Under the pieces are notes generated by a model. The model was not told where the DNA came from, did not search any database, and saw only the letters and a list, made by a program, of their open reading frames with translations. A program made the position numbers and the translations under genes. From Dermanyssus gallinae (lineage: Eukaryota; Arthropoda; Arachnida; Mesostigmata; Dermanyssidae), in the NCBI GenBank assembly GCA_003439945.1, contig QVRM01001473.1:748001-812000 (forward strand): a stretch of DNA of 64,000 nt. Direction: 5' to 3'. The first letter of the stretch is position 1. Every line of letters starts with the position of its first letter. Shown here one piece after another: positions 38,905-49,409 of the stretch.

Positions 38905-41190
38905 ACACGATAGCTCTAGCAGCAATGAACGACGACACACGGGCAGAGGTCTGGAGCGTAGCACGGCCGAGAAGAGAATGCTTTTCAGTCACTTTCCATC
39001 AGTATATTTATTGGCTTACGAGGCACGGCGGCGTGGTGGCACCCCAAATGGTGTTAGACTCCGCTTTCAAATCGATGGAAATTTAAAGCAGTTTGTCTTT
39101 GTTTTGTATAGGAATAGAGGTCAAGTTAAGGCTTGACTCGGATTGAGCGGCTTAGGTCGACTCTTTCCCGTTGTCGGCCGATGATCGTTAGGTCAAGGAG
39201 GACGTTCTGGTTTCGGCGCGAAAGGCTGTAGCCGTTCTCGACTGGCTGGTTGAGACATGTCTTGTTTGGGGGAGACATATGTTGGCTGGTAAATGTTGGC
39301 TGCGTTAAGGTTTGCCGCAGACGCTGTACCCGTTGGACGTGGTCAGTTAGGATTTATCTAAATCACGTTGGCGGGGACGCTGCGGTCTTTGTACGTAGTC
39401 GGTTTGGGCTTATTTGAGTTGTGCATGATGCGTATAAAGTGTAGTGCGTGCCTGAACGATCGCCGTACAGGCCAAAGAAAGGGCAACTTCGTCACAATAT
39501 TGTGGTGGTCCACTTGAGGGCTGTCAAGGCCTATAAGATACAGGGACGGTGATTGCACACTGAACCCGGACCGATCGTTTAATGCCCTAGGACTAGTCAA
39601 CCTAGTGGTACAGATCGGGATGCCTGCTGCCTTGGTTTAACAGGCAAAATGAGCTAAGAGCACTACCGACAACAAGTCTAACCTCAAACGTTAGACTTGT
39701 TGCCGTGCTCGAGCGACAAGAAGACCGCGGGATCTTTTCACTTTTCAAAGGATCCCGATCATCAACTACACGATCGTTAGAGTAAACGCGTCGTTCACAG
39801 AAAGCCACGTCAGAAACAGACTAAATGTTGCTGATTTTCCTATAACATCGGTTGGACCCTTCTGCGGGTGTTTGAACTAAGCGTGAACTTCCCCGGCATT
39901 CGCTGCGGCGCTCACGAGGCCAAATAGGGCTTCTGTCCTCAGTGCGTGGCGCACACACAATACCTAAAGAGCAAAGTCTTAATATCATAACGCATAGGGG
40001 TTATCGCCCCGATAAGCTTGTGCACAATCAGATGCCTTACGCAGGCAGCTAACAAACTTGAGAAGTTTACGTCGCCCTAAACGGAGAAAAATCCGTAATA
40101 GGCGAATTTGGGACTTTATGGAGTTCATTCCAACAGCAGCATGAGCTGGTACCTACATCGGCACGACAGTCTTAAGGTATTAATTGAAATGCTGCCATAG
40201 ATTATGAAAACAAATTTTCAGACAGTGGGATCGCCATATTAATTGTCCTTTTCACTAAACTTTGACGTCTCGCCACCGCAAAGGTAACGAAACTGCTTTG
40301 GCTGAAGTTCGGAGCCTAGAAACTGTTACACAAGCTCAACGCGGGAAGGAGAAGGGACGCAAGCTTAGACGCTCTCTGCCATCTGGCCGCGGATGTAACA
40401 GCCAAGGGTCGCAGGTACGATATTCCGCCTTAAGTTCCCCAACTTGGTTATGGTATCCGAGATGGAGCAGAAGGCACAACATATGGCACACGATCGCATA
40501 TTCAGGTTGCACGTGAGGCGGGGGTTTAGTGCAATAAATAGCGTTCCGTGGTGTATTAGTCGCGTCGCCACCAGACGCAGCTCCTCTGCGAACGAAAGCG
40601 TCACGTTGATATCTCTGCATAGCTCAGACGATTGCTATTGAACGTGGACGGAGCAAACCTGCTATGCAGGGCTCGGTCGCCACCATCCTCTAGCTGCTTG
40701 TAACTGCAAAGCGCCGCAAGGCCTTCGAGATGTTTCTGCTGGGTGCACTCCTACTTCGTGTGGAGTGTGCTAAACATCGCATGAATAGGGGATGGGTGGA
40801 AATAGGCGACCAGCTCGGTAGAAGCATGCAACTTTGAAACTCGCTCAGTCTCGGGTCTCGCTATGCGCAGTCTTATAGAGTTGCCTGCGCAATGCCAGGA
40901 CCTAATAATTGGACGCTCGCGTAAAGCCGTAACATTAACTATATATAGACAGCTTCATTCACCTGATTCACCTGACTGTTCTCGATAACTGGGTTGGCAT
41001 CAGAGGAACAAAAACAATTAGGTCGCATCGTCACAACCTGTCCATTGCTTTCAAAGTGAGTGACGACCTGTAAATAACGTGTGGCGTGTCTTTTGGGTGC
41101 CCTCGAGGTAAAATCCTTTGGTCTTTCAAGCACCCTCTATTGGTTTTTTGTTTAATTTTTTACTCGCTTGATAACTGTGTGTACACATAT
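38905..41190. other. No identified gene; one hairpin
   Basis: Contains a 13-bp-arm inverted repeat at 39670-39702, annotated separately. Several open stretches (39358-39808 on the minus strand, 40262-40641 on the plus) hint at old transposon coding sequence, but I cannot name a domain. Confidence 0.3.
39670..39702. repeat. Perfect 13-bp-arm hairpin
   Basis: CAACAAGTCTAAC (39670-39682) and its exact reverse complement (39690-39702) around a 7-nt loop CTCAAAC. Confidence 0.85.
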
Positions 41191-41209
41191 CACCCTTTTC
41201 TATCAGAGG

Positions 41210-43850
41210 CATATCACACTGCAGCGAATAATTCCTTATATTGCACTCCCCCGTTTGCTTCGCTTCTAGGTTGAGCACCTTCCACCGGAATAGCCGCTGC
41301 TTCGTAATCTTGTTTGTTTTTTGCACATTTGTCTAATCCTAAGGCCTCTTTTATTTCTAAATCTCTAGGCCTTCCCAATAGCTCAAACTCCCTAGCCAAA
41401 TGATCTACCGATTCCTCCCTCTTCCCGCATATACAACAAACCGTTGTTTGTAAATTCTCGTAGCAGGTCCGCTGCACTCTCGTGTCTAACATACCTGCTC
41501 TCGCATCCGCTAACAGTCCGCTGCCTCTTGTATTATCGTACAACAATTCTACTCCACCCCATCCCGATTTCATGTTTCTATAAACTACCTTTAAACTAGT
41601 TTTATTCATAAGAACTGCCCGCCACTTCTGCTCTACTTTTAGTTTGTACTGGATGAAGCAGTGTCTGTCTATTGTTTACTACTGAGTCCTATCTGTCTTG
41701 CCACATCATTTTACTACTATACCTCAACTTACTCTGTACTTCCCTTTCGATACGTTTGGCATTCTGTCTTGTTCTTCAAGAAGCTCTTAAAGCAAACTGC
41801 TAGAATTGAACACGGCACGCTAATGAAAATCTAATTGTTTTCCTCTGGAAATCTTCCAATTTCTCTCCATCTAATCCAAAAAATTCTCCATAAACTTGAG
41901 CTATGTACTAGAACAGCGTTTATAAGTATCAGCCCTGGCACATGCATTGTCTTCCAAATATCCCTTGTTTTCTTTATTCTTAACACTTCTTCCTTTCCCA
42001 ACAGTTCTTCCTTCGACGCTATAGCTACACCTAAATATTGATCTAGATACACTAACTCCCTCCCCTAATAAGCTTAACTTCCGCTCCAATGTAACCCCCG
42101 AAAATACTAAAGTTACGCAATTTTTGTTGTTCATGTGCGAGAGATGAATTCTAATTAATCTTTTCCTAGCCCCAACCTGCAACTCCAACTTATTGTTATC
42201 AACCTTTCTCGCGATTTTTTCTATATATATTAGAATGACCGATTATAGAGAGTACCGCTGTCTTACCCCTTTAGCAATGCCACATTGACTCGATTTTCCT
42301 TTCTTTCGGGTGATAATTACTGTGTTTTTTTCTACAAATGTCCTCTAATAAGTCAACCTAACTTGCGTCGAATTCCCCTTCCGCTATGCACTTATCAAGG
42401 TAATTCTATTAATCATATCGTTGACTTTTTTAGATCCAAAAACCCTAACAGAGCCCTGTTTCGTATCCTAGATATCTCAACTTTTTGATTTAATAAAGAA
42501 GTTTATGAAAATGCGACGTGTAATTGGTGTAATAGTTATCGGCCGCCTATTTTTCAAATTCAATTCTTTATCGACGCCGCAGAGATATCCTCTCTTTAAG
42601 CTATCTTTCTGGTATACTATCCTTGGCAAAGATGCTATTAAAAACTAAAACAAATAACTTATGCAGTCCCCTCCCAACGCATACTTTCTACTACTACGTA
42701 CTAATTTACTGCTTCCAATCGTATTACATCTAACCCACATGCCGTTTTCCCTTTCATTATTCTAGTAGCTGGTTCTATTTCATCTACTCATGTGATTATA
42801 CTCATATCTAATCTCCACTTCTTTTCACTAACTCTATTACTGACAAAAAATAGTGCTTCTACCGCCGCATTCATACCTTCAACCGTGTACATTTTTCGTG
42901 CTCGAGGTTAGCCACGCTTTTCCCGCATTGACTACATGTGACCAACATAATCCTTGGAGTTGTCCCTTTGGAGACTTCCTATTGAATTCCTGCTCGTCCT
43001 CCCGTTTTATTCATTTTTGTACCAAATGCTAAACCGTTGCGTTTGCCTGTATATATTTTGCCAGTTTTCCTTCCCATACTAGGACATCTACTGTTTCCTA
43101 CGGGTTTGGAATTCATCCTTGAGGCATACCTACAAAGCACTGAGGGCCGGGCATGTTGAGATATCTAGGGTTCCTCCAACAGTCCTTGTGGGAGCATGGC
43201 CACTGGCGCTTGGTGGCCCTTGGGGGACCCCATGGTGTCCCCTGAAGGCTGTTTAATTTTATCCATTTTATGCACCCAGTTCTGGTTGTCTCATGTTTGG
43301 GTATTTTCAACTCATTAAAAGCTATTCCCCGCCCCGCAGATTCCACCTTATTATGAGCATTACCAATATTTAATTCCTTTCCTCCATCTTTGAACATCTC
43401 TCCTATCATTTCCATATTTTCCTTAACCATAATATAATTCACACATGACTATTCGCCTGACTATACTTATATTTTCCAACCACTGTTTTATCTAAACCAA
43501 TTTTATTCAACCTTGTCGTTAGTACCCATTTTAAGAGCATTTTCCTTTTATATTCTCCTCCCTCCACTGTAAAATGTTCTACTGTTCTGTGAGATATTAC
43601 TTGGCGCCCTGTATACCCCTATGATTCCCATGTTATGCCCTTCAATATCAACCACCACTAAATATTTTATTTTTATTCTCGTCACTTTCGTACATCTTAT
43701 GTTTTTTTTTGACAAATATTCCCACTTCTCCGAGCGTATTTTCTCCTGTCCCCATAGCCAATCTCTGGATCACATCCAACGCACCCTCTAGTTCGGACAC
43801 TCCCCGGTTACTCGTTTCCCTCTGGGTTTGCATTCCGCGGGTGCCAAACT
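41210..43850 (-). mobile_element. Long degenerate LINE, tick/mite-type
   Basis: Read on the minus strand, an endonuclease-like segment comes first (about 43830-43650: ALDVIQRLAMGTGENTLGEV), then the RT region in broken frames (42180-41830: LELQVGARKRLIRIHL, VSVSRS..., MHVPGLILINAVLVH). The C-terminal part follows (41580-41230: ARAGMLDTRVQRTCYENLQT, then CCICGKREESVDHLAREF, a CxxC...H zinc-knuckle). This order and the HVPGL and RAGML motifs resemble a LINE type I recall as common in tick genomes. Many stops and frameshifts show it is inactive. An unrelated repeat piece is inserted near 43130-43260. Confidence 0.65.
43138..43260. repeat. Dispersed repeat fragment within a LINE
   Basis: Starts with GCACTGAGGGCCGGGCATGT, similar to 37925, and continues into a GC-rich stretch (GGCCCTTGGGGGACCCCATG). 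It interrupts the LINE reading frames on the minus strand, which suggests an insertion. Full limits are unknown. Confidence 0.4.
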
Positions 43851-44339
43851 TTTTGTTTAAATATCTGTTTGTCTCCTGTAACCGTTTGGCCCCATGTTGA
43901 CCCCGGATTCATGTTGTACGCGTCTACGAGTATATACAAACTTCGATACTCATGTCATTCATTAATATAAACCCCCATGAGATACAGAACCGACCTGAAG
44001 AGCCCTCTCAGTAGATGACAATTTGGCAATGGACAAATTAACTTGACCTAAAAGTATCCTATAAAAAAATTCTATTATGCACAAATACAACAGTAACAAT
44101 AGGTGCCGATACAACATCGCCAAATATAATCGCCACACTCCGTCAATAAATTATCTAGGCGTGATTACCTCCTCAGATCTCGAATTTCTGCGTGCATAAA
44201 CCAGGTCACTGATAAAAAAAATAACAAGGCATGCAAACCGGATTGTGAGTTCTTTTTTGATCATGAGGATTTTTTTCATTTAATTTAAATGACCGGCCAA
44301 CAATCATACAGCACCGGTGAATTCACCTGATTACAGCCC

Positions 44340-44620
44340 CACAACGGCTTCTCCCCTCTCTCTCAGATCCCATATTGTTTGCACGCAGTGTGGTCGTCGT
44401 GTTAGAGCCTCTGAAGGTCTGAAGGCCCACATCAGTTGCCTTCACTCCCCGCTTTCGAAGTCTACCCATCGCTAATAGTGTGGAACCGGATAATCAACTA
44501 CATTTCACTTCAGACCCTGACGTTCAATTTGATCCGAATTCATTGTCGCGGGCTCTGACCCGTGCCCGCAAGAATTTAAGGCTTGCCAGAGTCATACCTC
44601 GTAGAACAAGATAATGCCGC
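44340..44620 (+). mobile_element. LINE 5' ORF fragment with a zinc finger
   Basis: One frame gives SHIVCTQCGRRVRASEGLKA then HISCLHSPLS, a C2H2 zinc finger (C-x2-C-x12-H-x4-H). After a stop or frame change it continues NSVEPDNQLHFTSDPDVQFD and ALTRARKNLRLARV to a stop near 44613. N-terminal C2H2 fingers are characteristic of R2-superfamily LINEs, the group to which the RLE fragments elsewhere in this window belong. The link to those copies is inference. Confidence 0.45.
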
Positions 44621-44833
44621 GTCGCAGCATGAAGCACACCATTGAACAGGTTCAACTCGCCTAAGCTTAGGTCATCTATTACAGGGCCATTTCAGCTATT
44701 TTTGTTGGAGTGGCAGGGAAAGTGACAGAGGCCTCGGCAGAGGTAGCGCAGCTGGATGTGTATCTCACCAAGGAGCTTTAGGATGGAATGGCATGCACTA
44801 GCCGGCACGTGTGAATAAGGTTTTTTGGGTCGA

Positions 44834-44886
44834 GCATACCAAGTGATGATAGTCGTGGCGCATGACTATCATCGCTTGGTACGCTG
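44834..44886. repeat. Hairpin next to (TA)n
   Basis: An arm from about 44834 to 44854 (ATACCAAGTGATGATAGTC) matches the reverse complement of 44864-44884 with two mismatches, around a 9-nt loop GTGGCGCAT. A (TA)n tract starts immediately after, at about 44886. Confidence 0.7.
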
Positions 44887-44939
44887 TATATATATATATA
44901 TATAGATATATCATCGTGTCATACGATACGCACATTAAG

Positions 44940-45200
44940 TCTGCACTGCGGACCAGACACCCGTCTTCTCCCACCTAATTGCTGGGGTCGTTTAGAGCTC
45001 TTTCAACAGCCGGCTGTCTTAAACCTTGATTACATCAAAGCTTTTCAGGCCCATGCGGCCGTTTGGAAATGCCGGCTTAGATGGTCTGCATTTTCGACAT
45101 CTATGTGAGATGCGTGGCCAGACGATGCTCTTTTTAGAACGTCTATTGAGCAAACCATATTTTTTGTGTTCACAGTACTAAATAGTACTTTACCTTAAAT
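44940..45200 (+). mobile_element. Uncharacterised element coding remnant
   Basis: A continuous frame reads LPPNCWGRLELFQQPAVLNL then DYIKAFQAHAAVWKCRLRWS, followed after a stop by MRGQTMLFLERLLSKPYFL. It is coding-like, but I do not know the family. It lies among LINE debris and starts after a (TA)n tract. Confidence 0.3.
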
Positions 45201-45239
45201 TTGCCGATTTGTCTGCCGATTTTCTATGGTGCAGACTTA

Positions 45240-46220
45240 ACCGTCCTTAGAAAGAAGAATAACTCAATTAGACCCATTGCATGGGAACTGGCCCTTCAGA
45301 GGAAGAAATTGTTACGATTGCCATGACTGTGAATAGAAAATTATTGTAACAGCAATATTTTCTTATCAAAGGTTGCCATACGAGGAGGAAAAACGCCACC
45401 GTGGATGGTACGCCTTTTTGCAAGCAGAGGGCACTTTGAAGGATAGGAATGCTATTCACACTCGAATTTAAAGATCTTAGCAGGCGCAATGAGTTACGAC
45501 GTGACGGGGTTATCGTAGCTCTATGGCCACATGTCAAAATTGTATCCTGAAGCAAAACGTACAGATGAGATTGCGGGCGATCAACGCGAAGCGATGTTTC
45601 TGATTCAGATGATGTTTTTTCTACCTAGTCGGGTGTTGAGCATACCGGCCTTGCAGTCAGCAAACAGCCCGGATGCTTGCGAGTTCAAATATATAATATC
45701 TTTACGGCGGTTTTTATTTTTTGTTGCAATTTTGCACTTTTGTCAACTTTCTTCTTCACATCTTTGGTTATCTGTTTAATTGTTATCACCTCGTGTTTTT
45801 CAAAATCCATCGTATTGCACTTAAATTTGCGTTCAATGAAATTTAGCCGTCTATGCCATTTGCGTGTATCCTGTTTGCTAAGTTTCGCTGTGAACAGTTC
45901 CCTCGCCCAGTTTTGTTCTTCCTCACTTGCAGCTATGTTTTTTAGACGGCTTACATACACACATCTTTGCTTGTACTTCTCTTGCCCAGAAGCTGGAGAC
46001 TCCGAATAATTCCCCTTCGATAAATTGAGCTGCATATGTATACCTACATGGGACGTTGTATTGTGTCCAGCCTGTTTATCACGCTTGCGTCTAAACTCGC
46101 AATAGCGTTAGCGTATGTCACTGTTGGCACAAGCATGCTTTTCCAAAGCTCTTTCGTCACCATGAATCTGTTGCAACTCCACAACACCTTCTTTCGTACA
46201 ATGTGTCTTATATATATAAT
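45240..46220 (-). mobile_element. Degenerate tick-type LINE C-terminal fragment
   Basis: On the minus strand NRFMVTKELWKSMLVPTVTY precedes ANAIASLDASV, then a long helical stretch with KWHRRLNFIERKF, then near 45650 ADCKAGMLNTRLGRK. The order parallels the LINE at 41.2-43.9 kb (MHVPGL..., then RAGMLDTRV), so it is a second, diverged member. Stops and frame changes are present. Confidence 0.5.
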
Positions 46221-46224
46221 TTTC

Positions 46225-46505
46225 ACCGATTTACAGTATATTGCAACATGGTTGTATTTTTATATCACTTTTAACCAGATACCAAAGTTTCAAGATAATG
46301 CTTATTATCAACTGTTTCAACTGTTTGTTTATTGACATTTCTTGTAACACATGAATTTCAAACTCCATTAAGCACCTAGCTTGTTCGGAGCCCCTTTTAT
46401 GAGATAATAATGTATAATTTATATATGCCATTATATATACTACAACATGGTTGTATGTTTATACCACTTTTAACCAGATACCAATGCTCTTTGAGATCGC
46501 ACTTA
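46225..46505 (-). mobile_element. Two CR1/L2-like LINE 3' ends in tandem
   Basis: Minus-strand sequence from about 46505 to 46311 matches the 3' UTR of the LINE at 1.3-3.1 kb, ending with the GTTGAAACA repeat. It is followed directly (46305-46225) by a second partial copy of the same 3' region (TTGGTATCTGGTTAAAAGTG occurs in both). Each is a 5'-truncated 3' end. They lie head-to-head with the plus-strand copy that starts at 46.6 kb. Confidence 0.75.
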
Positions 46506-46599
46506 TTTCGGTAGTCTCTAAGAGAATAGGCCGACGTGCCTTTATGACCTATAAATACAATTACGACCAAATTTTGGCAGAACTTGCAATAACTAACTA

Positions 46600-48680
46600 G
46601 AACGACTTAAACGACTTATATCTCGGATATAGACGAGGCGTTTGTATGCTTTAATGAGAGAGTGATGGCGGCAGTGACTAGGGGCAAAAAGAAAATTAGG
46701 CGAAAGTTAAACAAAGGTCAGCCACGTAAGCCATGGGTCACTGCCGAGCTGCTTGAAATAATAAAGGAGAAGGAGGCAGCCTATATGGCGTATCGCAGTG
46801 ACCCCAACGCCCGCAGGCGTCATGCGTGTGTTAGACTGAAAAACAAAGTTGTCTCGTTTTCAAGAAAGTGCAGGCTAGAGGCTAATGGGAAGATTGTTTG
46901 CGATAAAATACAGGAGAGGCGGAGCCCATGGAAAGCCATCCAGCCAGTCATGGGAGGTGCCCAGGAAAAAAAATTGCCAAACTGAAGATTGATGATGAGA
47001 TAGTCACAGACTGTGTACGACTTTCTAACATCTTTAATGACTATTATGCAACTTGCGTAAGGGCCGACGCCGAATGCTCGGCCCCTTACGAGGTACCAAT
47101 GGCGATACCTGAACTGCACGAGCCATTTTCGCCTAGGCCGGTCCCTGTGGATCGAGTGCATTACCTTCTTAAAAGGGTCAAAATTTGCTCGGTGGGAGAA
47201 GGTCACATACCCTCTCAAGTCTTGAGACACTGTGCTGGCGTTATTGTTGAACGAACACTTTGAGATGTTTAATTGCCTAAGTCAGCGTCAGTTCGGTTTT
47301 CGATCCAAAATGTCGACGACTGTACCCATCATGGATTTTGTTGAAGAGGTTCGCAGAAACCTAATGTTAAAAAAGACAGTCACCGGCGTATTTATAGATC
47401 TTAGAAAAGCATTTGAAACAGTTGATGTAAATATTCTGATTAAGAAGTTAACTCGATATGGAGCGGATGATATTTTTTTGTCTTGGCTGCTGGTCGTTTA
47501 TGTCTAATAGGAGGCAAGTTGTCCAGGTGGGCAATGCAATCTCGGATGTAAGAAATATATCTGTTGGAGTGGCTCAAGGCAGTATAGGTGGTCCACTTTT
47601 CTCTAACATCTTTATTAACGACATATTTAGCGTAACAAAACATGCAAAGTTGTTTGCGGACGATGCCACCGCCCTATTCGTCGTGAATTCCGCAACTGAG
47701 GTAGAGGCTATGGTCCGCGAGGACCTTCAGAGGTTATCATTATGGTTCAGGACTAACGGTCTGGCTCAAGGTATAAATTAGGTGTAATGCAATTCCTTGC
47801 CCCGCGGGGTTCCGTTACGAACAACCCCCTTCGACTCCAGTGCGACGGCAAAGCCCTTTCGTTCCTAAAGGCAACGAAGTTCCTAGGCGTTATGTTGGAT
47901 GAGAAGCTGACCTTTGAAGCGCATGTCACACACATACGTAAAAAAATATCTGGCAGCAATGCAGTTTTATGCAGAGCTCGACGAATTCTTCCCCAAAACG
48001 GCCTGATGGCGATGAATTTTGCCTACGTTCATAGTCACTTGACTTACGCATCTGTGTTAAGCCATAAACTTAGAAGTTTATGGCTTAACACAGATGCGTC
48101 TTATCAGGTCGCTTCACCGACTCCAAAAACGAGCACTGAGAACAACTCTGGACCTCTGGGTGCGAGATTCAGTGCAACCGCACTACAAAAATATTAGCAT
48201 TCTGCCGTTCCCAAAACTTATAGAATACTGTCTCGTAGTTGAAATTAAGCGTATACTCCTTGGAGTGCATCCAAACTTATACGGTCTGGCAACATCAGCA
48301 ACACTCATATCTACAAGAGGTAACGCATCAAACCTGCTTACTCTGTCACACGCCAACTCCAACCAGTCAAAGCTATCAATCAGAAACATTGGGGCCTCCT
48401 ACTGGAACAAAGTACCGGCCTCCGTTAGGCAGACAAAGTGCCTGCTCAAATTCAAATGCGATCTCAAAGAGCATTATCTTGAAACTTTGGTATCTGGTTA
48501 AAAGTGATATAAAAATACAACCATGTTGCAATATATTGTAAATAGGTGAAAATGGCATATATAAATTATACATTATTATTCATAAAAAAGGCTCCAAACA
48601 AGCTATGTGCTTAATGGAGCTTGAAATGAATGTGTGCAATTATCTACAAGAAATGACAATAAACAAACAGTTGAACAGTA
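46600..48680 (+). mobile_element. CR1/L2-like LINE (copy 2), internally deleted
   Basis: Starts further 5' than copy 1: the linker before RT reads SDIDEAFVCFNERV and GKKKIRRKLNKGQPRKPWVT. The region corresponding to about 1490-1680 of copy 1, which includes the RT finger motif, is deleted at 47245. RT motifs that remain are QFGFRSKMST, VFIDLRKAF, QGSIGGPLF and FADDATALF (near 47655). A frame break occurs near 47500 and another near 47780. The 3' domain (ASYWNKVPASVRQTK) and 3' UTR with AATAAACAAACAGTT are preserved. It is inactive. It contains a 54-bp perfect palindrome at 48046-48099. Confidence 0.88.
48046..48099. repeat. 26-bp-arm perfect palindrome inside LINE copy 2
   Basis: The arm at 48046-48071 (starts ACGCATCTGTG) is the exact reverse complement of 48074-48099, with a 2-nt spacer AG. 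In LINE copy 1 only the right arm exists, so the left arm is an added inverted duplication of element sequence. Confidence 0.95.
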
Positions 48681-48682
48681 AT

Positions 48683-49150
48683 TTGAGTTTGAGCAGATAC
48701 TTTGTCTGCCTGACGAAGGCCGGTACTTTGTTCCAGTTGGAGGCCCCAATGTTTCTGATTGAGAGCTTTGACTGGTTGGAGGTGGCGTGTGACAGAGAAA
48801 GCGAGTCTCACACTAGTCACGCAGGCTGCTAGTGGCGCATGTGCATCATGCATTTCCGAAACCTCCGAGAAAAAAAAGAGTAAGCAAGTTTAATGCGTTA
48901 CCCTTTGTAGATATGGGTGTTGCTGATGTTGCCAAACCATATAAGTTTGAATGCACTCCAAGAAGTATACGCTTGATTTCAACTACGATACAGTATTCTA
49001 TAAGTTTTGAGAACGGCAAAATGCTAATGTTTTTGTAGTGCGGTTGCACTGAGTCTCGCATCCAGAGGTCCAGAGTTGTTCTCAGTGCTCGTTTTTGGAG
49101 TCGGTGAAGCGACCTGATAAGACGCATCTGTGTTGAGCCATAAAATTTTA
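48683..49150 (-). mobile_element. Inverted partial copy of the CR1/L2-like LINE
   Basis: On the minus strand it repeats the C-terminal region of copy 2 (QMRLIRSLHRLQKRALRTTL, SVQPHYKNISILPFSKLIEY, LLGVHSNLYGLATSATPIST) and ends inside the coding region at both sides. With copy 2 it forms an inverted repeat with a short spacer. A 74-bp retroposon is inserted at 48803-48876. Confidence 0.85.
48803..48876 (+). mobile_element. 74-bp poly-A retroposon nested in a LINE
   Basis: An insertion, absent from the other LINE copies, starting near GAGTCTCACACTAGTCACGC and ending in an A-run. Flanks show a 9-bp near-identical duplication of LINE sequence (AGAGAAAGC at 48794-48802, AGAGTAAGC at 48877-48885). 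The same unit recurs at 63885-63959 with its own A-run. No tRNA boxes are evident, so it may be a truncated SINE of unknown origin. Confidence 0.75.
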
Positions 49151-49210
49151 CATGCATTCTTTAGGTTCGATTTTGTTCATAGAATATTTTCGAACATACA
49201 CTCATGTTTT

Positions 49211-49400
49211 CTACTATGTGGCGGCGTGATTTAGAGGATTAATGCGCTAGTCGTTGTTGTCATCTAGCCACGGGATGTCGCCGGCTCAGTTGCCGTTATT
49301 GACAAAATTTTCTTTGAGCGATGCTCACTGAGAATAGGTGATAAATCGTACCGCTGAGAGTCAGCGACCATGTTGCCACAAGGACTCTTGGGGAAACTTT
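49211..49400 (+). mobile_element. Diverged class-II-tRNA SINE relative
   Basis: The head-like GGCGGCGTGATTTAGAGGAT with a later GATGTCGCCGGCTCAGTTGCC, and a tail with TAAATCGTACCGCTGAGAGT followed by CAGC, parallel the 33.6-kb SINE (GGCGTAGTGGATTAAG..., TTAAATCTTGGCTGAGGGTC). Similarity is partial, so this is an old subfamily member or a related family. Confidence 0.45.
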
Positions 49401-49409
49401 AGATATGCC

